DNA of 33,399 bases from Phytohabitans sp036906915 (lineage in GTDB: Bacteria > Actinomycetota > Actinomycetes > Mycobacteriales > Micromonosporaceae): positions 1-33,399 of the forward strand of contig NZ_JBAKHX010000083.1 of the NCBI RefSeq assembly GCF_036906915.1, given 5' to 3'. Shown piece after piece: positions 1-7,116 of the stretch. The notes beneath the pieces were generated by a model that was not told where the DNA came from, did not search any database, and saw only the letters and a program-made list of their open reading frames with translations. Numbering within the stretch: the first letter of the stretch is position 1; every line of letters begins with the position of its first letter. A program made the position numbers and the translations under genes.

Positions 1-54
1 CCCCGCCCCCGCGCGCCCCCCGCCCCCGCGCGCCCCCCGCGCGCGGCGCGCGCC
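1..54. repeat. G/C-only low-complexity edge
   Basis: The first 54 bases contain only C and G except for the last transition, with recurring CGCGCG and CCCCCC blocks. No coding potential is visible. The block leads directly into palindromic element copy 1, and a similar GCGGCGCGCGCC block precedes copy 3 near 16412, so it looks like the normal collar of that repeat family. It may mark an assembly break. Confidence 0.7.
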
Positions 55-61
55 CTCTCCG

Positions 62-140
62 TCGATCAAGGGCAAATGCACGTGGTTCGATCTCCTTTCC
101 ACGTGCATTTGCCCTTGATCGATGAAAACCTCCTTGATCG
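62..140. repeat. Palindromic element A, copy 1 (with half-copy)
   Basis: Two perfectly complementary 24-bp arms at 62-85 and 99-122 enclose a 13-nt loop (86-98). The arm core reads GGGCAAATGCACGTGG and contains GATC and CACGTG. A detached half-copy (CCTTGATCGG) follows at 131-140. The element lies beyond the stop of the minus-strand membrane protein gene at 213. It could act as a terminator or 3' stabiliser, or be a REP/MITE-like mobile palindrome. The function is inference; the structure is directly visible. Confidence 0.9.
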
Positions 141-212
141 GCGGCTAGGCCGCTGTCCTGTCGATCGAGCCGAGCCGAGGCGAGGCCCAGGCGGCGATGC
201 GGTGGTGACGGC

Positions 213-1277
213 CTAAGCCCCCGCGGCCGGCGCCCGCGACGGCGACGGCTCAACTGGGGCGCAGGCGGGGCACGCCGGGCGACGCCGCAGGTAGTAGGCC
301 AGGGTCGCGGCGCCCAGCGCCGGCCCCCACGCCGGCCACAGCGCCATAGGCGCGACGAGGAGCGCGCTGTCGCCGCCCAGCTTCGCCAGCGCGCCCGCGC
401 TGGCAAGCCCCAGGCTCGCCGAGGTGACGAGGACGGCGACGATCGCCGCCGGCACCACAGCCAGCTTCACCGGTACCGGCCGGCCGGCGAGCCCGAGCAT
501 CCAGCGCGGAAACACCTCACCCCAGCGCTGCACGAGCCCCAGCGTCAGCACCGCGCCGCCCAGCGCGAACGCGCCCAGCCCGGCGCCCGCCAACACCACC
601 GCGTCCCCGCCGAACTCCTCCCGGTGCGCGTCCGACAGTCCGAGCAGCACCGCAGCCGCCCAGCCGAACCGACTCACCGCGTACAACACCGGCACCGCCG
701 CCGCCAGGTACGCCGCCCAGCGTCCCCACCGCGCCGCGCCCTCCGGCGACGTCCACTGTGGCGCCGACTCGCCCCGCCCGCACCGCTCGCACAGCCCCGC
801 GGTGCGCAGCTGCCACGTCAGCAGCGCCCGCCCGAGCAACAGTCCACCGAGGACAGTGACCGCCATGTTGACGACCGGCCAGGTGACAACCTCGGAGTAG
901 TCGACGGGCGGCCATCCAAAAGGTGCGCCGAGGATCAGCATCGGCGCGTACCCAACCCGGGTCAGCAGCCGCACGTCCGGCACCACGAGCAGCAGCGCCG
1001 CCACCACAGTCCAGCCGAAGGCGAGAAACACGGTGCGCACGGCACCGCGTACCGCTGGACGACCGGTCGTCGCGAGCGCCGCGACCGCTGTCGCGAGCAG
1101 CACCGCCGCGAACAGCGGCGCACCCACCGACGCGGGCAGCCCGCGCAACATACTCGTCCCGCGCTCGTCGTCGCCCGGTCCAAACGGATACCCGCTCCCC
1201 GTGACCGTCCACACCAGAGCGACCGTGCCGTACAGCGCCGCCCACGCCGCGGCCGCGCGCCCAGCCCAATCAGTCAT
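213..1277 (-). CDS. Polytopic membrane protein of unknown function
   Basis: A 354-residue protein dominated by hydrophobic segments, with roughly seven to nine predicted membrane helices. I do not recognise a named family. The start at 1277 (MTDWAGRAAA) is chosen because GGGAGGAC lies six bases upstream; the frame stays open to 1535 but that extension is Arg/Gly-rich and unlike protein. Between the third and fourth hydrophobic blocks is a short loop with a CERC pair (LCERCGRG), and near the C-terminus a CPAC pair follows an RRR stretch. These four cysteines could form a zinc or disulfide site, which is inference. The C-terminal tail is Pro/Ala-rich. The gene follows the response regulator on the same strand across a 271-bp gap and probably has its own promoter. 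Palindromic element copy 1 lies just past its stop. Confidence 0.8.
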   Translation of the reverse strand: MTDWAGRAAAAWAALYGTVALVWTVTGSGYPFGPGDDERGTSMLRGLPASVGAPLFAAVLLATAVAALATTGRPAVRGAVRTVFLAFGWTVVAALLLVVPDVRLLTRVGYAPMLILGAPFGWPPVDYSEVVTWPVVNMAVTVLGGLLLGRALLTWQLRTAGLCERCGRGESAPQWTSPEGAARWGRWAAYLAAAVPVLYAVSRFGWAAAVLLGLSDAHREEFGGDAVVLAGAGLGAFALGGAVLTLGLVQRWGEVFPRWMLGLAGRPVPVKLAVVPAAIVAVLVTSASLGLASAGALAKLGGDSALLVAPMALWPAWGPALGAATLAYYLRRRPACPACAPVEPSPSRAPAAGA

Positions 1278-1548
1278 CGAATGTCCTCCCGTAGGTCGTG
1301 TCCCCACCACGATCCCGAGAACCCGAGGCCCCCACCTCCCAGCTAGGAGTGACCCCACTCCCCCACCCGAGGGACCCCCACCCACACCAGCGCGCCGCAC
1401 CTCATCTGCCTCCGGCCGCACGGCGTTGATCCGCCGTTCGGCGGCGGCAGTGTCGCCACCGCGGGACCGCGGCCCGCGACCGATCACGCTGGGCTGTGAA
1501 CGTCTCGTGCCGCCCTGGCGACAGGAAGCGCGCACAGCTCGCGCGGGG

Positions 1549-2226
1549 TCAGCCCGTCGGAGTCACGAGGCCGGAGTCGTACGCCACGATCACGGCCTGG
1601 GTGCGGTCGCGGGCGCCGAGCTTCGCGAGCACGTTGCCGACGTGGGTCTTCACCGTCTCGACGCCGATCACCAGCTCCTCGGCGATCTCCGCGTTGGACA
1701 GGCCGGCGGCCATCAGCCGCAGCACGTCGCCCTCCCGCTCGGTCAGCTTGGCGCGGCGAAGGCGGTCGGCGGCGGCACCGCCACCGGTCGCGGCGGCGCC
1801 CGAGCCGCCGTACGAGGCGGCGAGCTGGCGGATGGCCGCCGGGAAGAGCAGTGACTCGCCGCGCGCGACCACGCGGATCGCCTCGACGACCTCCTGCGGG
1901 CGAGCGCGCTTGAGCAGGAACCCGCTCGCCCCGGCGCGCAGCGCGTCGTAGACGTGGTCGTCGTTCTCGAACGTGGTGACCACCAGGACCCGGGGCGGCT
2001 GCGCGGAGGTCGCGAGCAGATGCCGGGTGGCCTGGATGCCGTCGATGCGCGGCATCCGGACGTCCATCAGCACCACGTCGGGGCGCAGCTTCGCCACCAG
2101 CGGCGGCACCTCGGCGCCGTCGGCGGCCTCGCCCACCACCCGCAGGTCTGGCTGGGCGTCGACGATCGCCCGCAGGCCGATCCGGATCAGCTCGTCGTCG
2201 TCGACGAGCAGCACGCTCGTGCTCAC
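1549..2226 (-). CDS. NarL/LuxR-type response regulator
   Basis: A 225-residue two-component response regulator. The N-terminal receiver shows the acidic triad DDD at residues 9-11 and the phospho-acceptor D55 in the MDVRMPRIDG motif. The C-terminal LuxR-type helix-turn-helix includes LTEREGDVLRLMAAGLSNAEI and ETVKTHVGNVLAKLGARDR. It should bind DNA when phosphorylated by the kinase encoded just upstream. The GTG start at 2224-2226 shares a GTGA overlap with the kinase stop (2223-2225), so the pair is translationally coupled. A Gly/Ala-rich linker (SGAAATGGGAAA) separates the domains. The target genes are unknown; the adjacent membrane protein at 213-1277 is one candidate. Confidence 0.95.
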   Translation of the reverse strand: MSTSVLLVDDDELIRIGLRAIVDAQPDLRVVGEAADGAEVPPLVAKLRPDVVLMDVRMPRIDGIQATRHLLATSAQPPRVLVVTTFENDDHVYDALRAGASGFLLKRARPQEVVEAIRVVARGESLLFPAAIRQLAASYGGSGAAATGGGAAADRLRRAKLTEREGDVLRLMAAGLSNAEIAEELVIGVETVKTHVGNVLAKLGARDRTQAVIVAYDSGLVTPTG

Positions 2227-3548
2227 GGCCGCACCGCCGATTCGAGCGGCAGCCGCGCCGCCACCCGCCACGTGTCCTCGTGCCGGCCGGCTGTCAGCTC
2301 GCCGCGCAAGAGTGTCACCCGCTCCCGCATGCCCGCGAGCCCACGCCCGCCACCCGGTTCGCCCCCCGCACCGTCGTACGCGTTGGTCAGTTCGATGTCG
2401 AGGCGGTCGGCGGTCACCACCACGCGCAGCGTCACCGGTACGCGGCCCGCGTGCCGTGCCGCGTTCGTCAGGCCTTCCTGCACGATGCGGTACCCCTCCC
2501 GGGAGATCGGCGCCGGCACGTCGCCGAGCCGGCCGGCGGTCTCGACCGCCACGTCCAGGCCGGCGGCGCGCGCGTCGCCGACCAGGCGATCGAGATCGGC
2601 GAGCGTCGGCTGCGGCGCCCGCCGCCGGCCACCGCCTCCCAGCGTTGCCGCGCCGCCGGGCAAGGCAGCGCCCGGCGAAGCCGCACCGCCCGATGAAGTA
2701 CCACCAGCGGCGAGCGAGTCGCCTTCGCGGAGTACGCCGAGCATGTGGTCGAGCTCCATCATCGCGCTGCGCCCCGTCTCCTCGATCGCGGTGAGTGCCT
2801 TGCGGGCGAAGTCCGGGTCGGTGTCGAGTAGTTCGCGGGCGGCCGCCGCCTGCAACGTGGTCACGGTGAGCGCGTGCCCGACCGAGTCGTGGAGCTCGCG
2901 GGCGAGGCGGTTGCGTTCGGCGAGGCGGTCGGCGCGCGCTTCCAGGGCGGCGATGCGCTCCTGCGGAGACGGGCCCAGCAGCACCGGGGCCATGAGCGCG
3001 GCGAGGGCGCCGAGGCCGGCGATCGCGTACACCAGGCCGATCAGCAGCGCGAGGCCCAGGCCGGTGAGTGCCCAGGTGTCGTGCTCGTCGAGCGGGCCGA
3101 TGCGCAGCCCGGCGGTCGCCTCGGTGGCCACGCCGAGCCGCTGGGCCAGGAAGATCAGCGCCATCGGCAGCGCCACGAGCAGGGCGGCGCCGACCGCGCC
3201 GCCGGCCAGCAGGTGCACGGCGTACCAGAGGGCGCCGCGGACGCGGGTCTCGCGGGTGGCGGCGCCGGGCGGCGGGTCGGGAAGGTCGACACCGAGCAGG
3301 GCGCGCGCGGCGGCGATCTCCAGCGAACGGGTGCCGCTGAGGAACGCGGGCACCACCGCGATGATCACCGCGGCCGTGGCGAGCGAGAGGGTCGCGGCGA
3401 TCGGGGTGCCGGGATCGGCGAGCATTTGGGCGAACGCGAGTGCGAGCAGCGCGTACGGCAGCAGGATCACGCCGCCGAGCAGCAGGTGGATCCCCCGCCG
3501 GTACGTGCTGCCGCGCGCCAAAGGCGCGACCAGGCCGCGGACCGTCAC
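2223..3548 (-). CDS. Sensor histidine kinase with PF13796-like membrane sensor
   Basis: A 441-residue membrane sensor kinase of the HisKA_3 (DesK/NarX-like) class. The N-terminal half carries about four hydrophobic segments and the SGTRSLEIAAARALLGVDLPDP-like pattern typical of the actinobacterial putative-sensor domain. A short helical linker follows, then the dimerisation box ARELHDSVGHALT with phospho-acceptor H220. The HATPase region shows the N box GLTNAARHAG and the G box GGGRGLAGMRERV. A Gly/Ala/Ser-rich insert separates H box and ATPase domain. The GTG start at 3548 is preceded by GGAAG nine bases upstream; longer starts would run into element A copy 2. Its stop overlaps the regulator start, so the two form one operon. 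The signal sensed cannot be read from sequence. Confidence 0.93.
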   Translation of the reverse strand: MTVRGLVAPLARGSTYRRGIHLLLGGVILLPYALLALAFAQMLADPGTPIAATLSLATAAVIIAVVPAFLSGTRSLEIAAARALLGVDLPDPPPGAATRETRVRGALWYAVHLLAGGAVGAALLVALPMALIFLAQRLGVATEATAGLRIGPLDEHDTWALTGLGLALLIGLVYAIAGLGALAALMAPVLLGPSPQERIAALEARADRLAERNRLARELHDSVGHALTVTTLQAAAARELLDTDPDFARKALTAIEETGRSAMMELDHMLGVLREGDSLAAGGTSSGGAASPGAALPGGAATLGGGGRRRAPQPTLADLDRLVGDARAAGLDVAVETAGRLGDVPAPISREGYRIVQEGLTNAARHAGRVPVTLRVVVTADRLDIELTNAYDGAGGEPGGGRGLAGMRERVTLLRGELTAGRHEDTWRVAARLPLESAVRP

Positions 3549-3590
3549 CCAGCCATTCTTCCAGGCACAGCGACGCGCGAAAGCGCGCAC

Positions 3591-3669
3591 CGATCAAGGG
3601 CGTTCGCATCGATCAAGGGCGAACGCACGTGGAAAAGAGATCCAACCACGTGCATTTGCCCTTGATCGA
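3591..3669. repeat. Palindromic element A, copy 2 (with half-copy)
   Basis: Arms at 3609-3632 and 3646-3669 enclose a 13-nt loop. The half-copy (CGATCAAGGG) is at 3591-3600, so this copy is inverted relative to copy 1. It is the least perfect copy: the left arm reads GGGCGAACGC where the right arm would require GGGCAAATGC, giving one G-T wobble and one A-C mismatch. Read on the minus strand, its loop is identical to the plus-strand loop of copy 3. It lies between the stop of the permease gene (3752) and the kinase start (3548). Confidence 0.9.
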
Positions 3670-3673
3670 CGGA

Positions 3674-3747
3674 ACGCCGCGTGGCGCGAACGCCGCGCGG
3701 ACGCCGCGGCGCGGACGCCGCGTGGCGCGGACGCCGCGTGGGGGGGT
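3674..3747. repeat. Degenerate tandem repeat, ACGCCGCG-based
   Basis: Five successive units begin with ACGCCGCG and are 16, 11, 14, 16 and about 17 bp long. The fullest unit is ACGCCGCGTGGCGCGG. The array fills the space between the permease stop and element A copy 2. It is non-coding on either strand as far as I can judge. Confidence 0.75.
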
Positions 3748-3751
3748 GCGG

Positions 3752-4594
3752 TCAGCCCTTGGTGGCGCCGGTTGCCAGGCCGCCGATGAGCTGGCGTTCG
3801 GCTATCGCGTAGAAGCCCAACGCGGGAGCCATCGCGAGGACCACGTACGCCAACACCTTGGCGGTGTCGTCGGAGTACTGGCCCTGGAACTGGCGTACAC
3901 CGATAGGGACTGTCCACCAGCTCGGATCGTTGAAGACCACGAGCGGCAGCATGAAGTTGTTCCAGCTCGCCACGATGGCCAGTACCGAGACGGTGGCGAT
4001 CGCCGGCCTCGCCATCGGCAGCAGCACGCGCCAGAAGAAGCCGAACGGCGTGCACCCGTCGAGGATCGCGGCCTCCTCCACCTCGCCCGGAATGGTCCGG
4101 AAGAACGACCGCAGGATGATGATCGTCACCGGGAGCCCGAAAGCGGCCTGCGGCAGGATCACGCCGAGCGGGTTGTTGAGCAGGCCGATCGTGCGCAGCA
4201 GGATGAACAGCGGCAGGATCGCCACCGCGAACGGAAACATCAGCCCGATCGTGAAGAGCATGAAGAGGAACTCGCGGCCCCGGAACGCGAACCGCGCGAA
4301 CACGTACGCCGCCGCGGCCGACACTCCCACCACCACGACCGTCGTCGCGACGGCTATCAGCGTGCTGTTGAACAGCGGCCGCCAGAACTCCTCCGCCACC
4401 AGGATGTCGGTGTAGTTGGACGTCACCCACGGCGACGGCAGCCCGAACGGGTTGTTGGAGAGCTGCCCGTTGTCCTTGAAGCCGCCGAGCACACCGAACG
4501 CGATCGGCACGATGATGACGGCGGCGATGACGAAGACCACGCCGTGCAGCACGAGACCGCGTGCCCGGGCGGCCACACCCTGGCGGCCGCTCAT
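3752..4594 (-). CDS. CUT1 sugar ABC transporter permease (MalG type)
   Basis: A 280-residue inner-membrane permease of the carbohydrate-uptake family 1, one half of the translocation pore. It has six predicted helices and the EAA loop EEAAILDGCTPFGFFWRVLLP that contacts the ATPase. Helix one begins near residue 16, as usual for MalG-type subunits. The ATG start overlaps the stop of the MalF-type gene by 4 bp (4591-4594). It is the last gene of a three-gene unit (lipoprotein, MalF-type, MalG-type). No ATPase is encoded nearby; in many actinomycetes a shared MsiK ATPase serves such importers, which I infer here. The substrate is judged from the divergent GH3 gene to be a short beta-linked oligosaccharide. 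Confidence 0.94.
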   Translation of the reverse strand: MSGRQGVAARARGLVLHGVVFVIAAVIIVPIAFGVLGGFKDNGQLSNNPFGLPSPWVTSNYTDILVAEEFWRPLFNSTLIAVATTVVVVGVSAAAAYVFARFAFRGREFLFMLFTIGLMFPFAVAILPLFILLRTIGLLNNPLGVILPQAAFGLPVTIIILRSFFRTIPGEVEEAAILDGCTPFGFFWRVLLPMARPAIATVSVLAIVASWNNFMLPLVVFNDPSWWTVPIGVRQFQGQYSDDTAKVLAYVVLAMAPALGFYAIAERQLIGGLATGATKG

Positions 4595-5580
4595 CGCTTC
4601 TCCTGCATGACGGTGATCGCTCCTTCGATGTCGCGGCGCATGATGAACCGCTGGTAGCCGAGCGCGAAGACCAGGCTGATGAGCAGCATGACGATGCTGG
4701 TCGCGCTCGCGTACCCGATGTCGGACCGCCGGAAGCCGTCATTGAACATCGTCACCGCGAGCGTCTCGGACGCGTGCAGCGGCCCGCCGCCGGTGAGCAC
4801 CCAAACCAGGTCGAAGAGCTGGATGGTGCCGATGACGGCCAGGAAGATGCTGATGCGGATCGTGGGCCCGAGCAGCGGCAGTGTGACGTGCCGGAACGCC
4901 TGCCAGTTTCCCGCGCCGTCGACCTGTGCCGCCTCGATCAGCTCGTTGGGGATGCTCTGCCGCCCGGCCAAGTACAGGATCATGTGGAACCCGAAGTACT
5001 TCCAGGTCATGACGAAGAACAGGGAGTACATGACGGTGTTGGGATCGGACAGCCAGGTGGACCCGACGTCGTCGAACCCGAACCATCCGAAGATGTGCTC
5101 GGCGAGGCCCCGGTTGGGCGAGAACACCATCGTGAACAGGACACCGGTGATGACCTCGGAGAGCACGTACGGAACGAAGAACAGCAGCCGGTAGAAGGCA
5201 CGACCGCGCAGTTTCTGGTTGAGCAGCATGGCGATGCCGAGCGAGAGCGGGAGCTGGATCAGCAGTGACAGGACGATCAGCAGGCCGCCGCGCCGCAGGT
5301 CACCGAGGAAGATGTCGTCGGTGAGCAGGCGCTGGAAGTTTTCCAGCCCGATGAAGTCGGTGGGGCGGCCGCCCAGCCCGTTCCAGTCGAAGAAGCTGGT
5401 GTACATCGCCAGCAGCATGGGCAGCAGCACCAGTACCCCGAAGAGCACCAGCGCGGGCAGCAGGAAGAGCGTGATGGTCAGCCAGCGCCGGCCCTTCCGC
5501 TTGGGGCGGCGGGCCGGCGCAGGGGCCACGGTGCGCGGCGATGGCCGCGCCACCGTGACCTGGTCAGCGCTGTGCGACAT
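4591..5580 (-). CDS. CUT1 sugar ABC transporter permease (MalF type)
   Basis: A 329-residue inner-membrane permease that pairs with the MalG-type subunit. An Arg/Lys/Pro-rich cytoplasmic tail of about 30 residues precedes the first helix (LTITLFLLPALVLFGVLVLLP). The signature MYTSFFDWNGLGG follows it, and the EAA loop is near LIEAAQVDGAGNWQAFRHVTLP. The start at 5580 overlaps the upstream lipoprotein gene by 17 bp, and the end overlaps the MalG-type gene by 4 bp, so all three are probably made from one mRNA. The domain order and length are normal for the family. Confidence 0.94.
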   Translation of the reverse strand: MSHSADQVTVARPSPRTVAPAPARRPKRKGRRWLTITLFLLPALVLFGVLVLLPMLLAMYTSFFDWNGLGGRPTDFIGLENFQRLLTDDIFLGDLRRGGLLIVLSLLIQLPLSLGIAMLLNQKLRGRAFYRLLFFVPYVLSEVITGVLFTMVFSPNRGLAEHIFGWFGFDDVGSTWLSDPNTVMYSLFFVMTWKYFGFHMILYLAGRQSIPNELIEAAQVDGAGNWQAFRHVTLPLLGPTIRISIFLAVIGTIQLFDLVWVLTGGGPLHASETLAVTMFNDGFRRSDIGYASATSIVMLLISLVFALGYQRFIMRRDIEGAITVMQEKR

Positions 5581-6862
5581 CGGTGATGGCCTGCGTGACC
5601 TTCTCCGGGCTCATCTTCCCGGCCATGAGCTGGGCGACGGTCTCGTTGACCTCCTGACCGACCTCGGGGGGGTATGCCTGGTCGAGGTAGAGCTGGAAGC
5701 CGGAGGCGGACGCCAGGGTCTGCGCCACGATCTTCGCGTTCGGGTCGGTGAGCGCGTCTTCCGCGCCCTTGACCACCGGGATGATCGCGCCGGTGGCCGC
5801 GGCCTTGCGCTGGTTTTCGATGCTCAGCAGGTTCTTGAGGAAGTCGACCGCCTCGTCCGGCGCGTCCTTGCCGATGGCGAAGCCGCCGCCACCGCCGAAC
5901 GCGTCGGTGGCCGTGCCCTTGCCGCCGTCGACCGCCGGGAACGGGAAGAAGCCGAGGTTTTCGCCGAGGCCCTTGGGCTTGCCGGACGCCTCCGCCTGCA
6001 CGCTGGGCGCCCACTGCCCCATCAGCTCGATGGCCGCCTTGCCGTTGCCCATCATGGCGGCCTGACCGTCCGGGCTGCCGTACTCGGTGGCGAGGAACCC
6101 CTTCTGGAACGGCGCGAGGTCGACCAGTTCCTTGAGGCGCTGGCCGGCCGTGACGAACTCGGGCTTGTTGAAGTTGCCGTCCTCACCGGCCTGCTTGAGC
6201 AGGTCGACGCCCCCGATGCGCATGGACAGGTAGGCCCAGTAGTAGTGGCCCGGCCACTTGTCCTTACCGGCGAGCGCGATCGGCGTGAGGTTGGCCGCCT
6301 TGAGCTTGCGAATCACGTCGAGGAACTCGCCCCAGGTGGCCGGCGGTGCGGTGACGCCCGCCTGGGCGAAGAGCGCCTTGTTGTACCAGAAGCCGATCAT
6401 GCCCTGGTCGACCGGCAACGCGTACGCCTTGCCGTCGAACTCGTAGGGCCCCATGGCGACGTCGATCATGGTGCCGCGCACATCTGCCGTGTCGGCGGTG
6501 ATGTCCTTGACGAGGCCGGCGTCGACCTGCTGCTTCAGGACGCCGCCGCCCCAGGTGTGGAAGATGTCCGGCGGGGTGCCCGCCTGCGTCACGGTGGTCA
6601 GGCGGGCCTTGTAGGCCTCGTTCTCCAAAGGAGTGATCTTGATGGTCACACCCGAGTGAGCAGACTGGTACGCCTTCGCCATCGCGTCCCACACGGGAAG
6701 CATCGGCTCGGTGTTCGCGATGTGCCACCATTCGACGGTCGCCGAGCCGCCCGAGTCGCCGCCGTCGTCGTCGCCGGAACAGGCACCGAGCAGGACCGCG
6801 CCGGCACCGAGACCAGCCAGCCCAAGTATCGATCGTCGCGAGTAGTGCGTGGGGGTTGCCAT
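5564..6862 (-). CDS. Sugar-binding lipoprotein of the CUT1 importer
   Basis: A 432-residue extracellular solute-binding protein (SBP_bac_1 type) that delivers substrate to the two downstream permeases. The N-terminus has twin arginines (R9, R10), a hydrophobic stretch and a lipobox LLGAC with C28. It is therefore probably a lipoprotein, possibly Tat-exported. A Gly/Asp/Ser-rich tether (SGDDDGGDSGGS) follows. Conserved-looking segments include EWWHIANTEP, a WYNKALF motif and an aromatic-rich C-terminal lobe. The ATG at 6862 is chosen because AAGGGA lies nine bases upstream; a TTG at 6889 is possible. A good sigma-70-like promoter lies at 6974-7002. The layout resembles the bxlEFG genes of Streptomyces, but the ligand cannot be fixed from sequence. 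Confidence 0.93.
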   Translation of the reverse strand: MATPTHYSRRSILGLAGLGAGAVLLGACSGDDDGGDSGGSATVEWWHIANTEPMLPVWDAMAKAYQSAHSGVTIKITPLENEAYKARLTTVTQAGTPPDIFHTWGGGVLKQQVDAGLVKDITADTADVRGTMIDVAMGPYEFDGKAYALPVDQGMIGFWYNKALFAQAGVTAPPATWGEFLDVIRKLKAANLTPIALAGKDKWPGHYYWAYLSMRIGGVDLLKQAGEDGNFNKPEFVTAGQRLKELVDLAPFQKGFLATEYGSPDGQAAMMGNGKAAIELMGQWAPSVQAEASGKPKGLGENLGFFPFPAVDGGKGTATDAFGGGGGFAIGKDAPDEAVDFLKNLLSIENQRKAAATGAIIPVVKGAEDALTDPNAKIVAQTLASASGFQLYLDQAYPPEVGQEVNETVAQLMAGKMSPEKVTQAITDVAQR

Positions 6863-6973
6863 GTGTGCGGTTCCCTTCGAGAAGGCCAACCCTGACAGGG
6901 CCGAGGGGATATCCGGAACTGAGCTGCCCGGAAGTTTTCGGCCTCGACCCGATAATTCAACGTGATGTGGCGC

Positions 6974-7002
6974 ACGCTACGACCGCACGAACTGGCGGTC
7001 AA
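6974..7002 (-). promoter_or_regulatory. Promoter of the sugar importer operon
   Basis: On the minus strand TTGACC (6997-7002) and TAGCGT (6974-6979) are separated by exactly 17 bp, a strong actinobacterial housekeeping-type promoter. It predicts a start near 6967 and a leader of about 105 nt before the lipoprotein ATG. Three CCGGAA motifs (6913-6918, 6928-6933, 7072-7077) lie in the same divergent region, the last inside the palindrome TTCCGGAA. They could be regulator sites shared with the GH3 gene, which is inference. Confidence 0.6.
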
Positions 7003-7116
7003 GCCCTATCGCCGCGCCAAACCAAGCGTTACCGTAAGGCAACACAGCCACCCCGGTAGACGAAGTTTGTTCCGGAAACCTACCGGGAATGAATGACCGA
7101 CAGGAGACCGACACCG

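Noticed and set aside
1278..1535. N-terminal extension of the membrane protein gene to 1535
   Set aside because: The extension is Arg/Gly-rich and non-hydrophobic, while a strong ribosome site (GGGAGGAC) directly precedes ATG 1277.
1954..3789. Plus-strand 611-residue open frame opposite the kinase and regulator genes
   Set aside because: It is Ser/Arg/Pro-rich with no recognisable motif and is antisense to genes with complete catalytic motifs; a GC-bias shadow.
5219..6895. Plus-strand 558-residue open frame opposite the importer lipoprotein and permease genes
   Set aside because: The His/Arg/Gly/Val-rich composition and antisense position to a clear binding protein mark it as a shadow.
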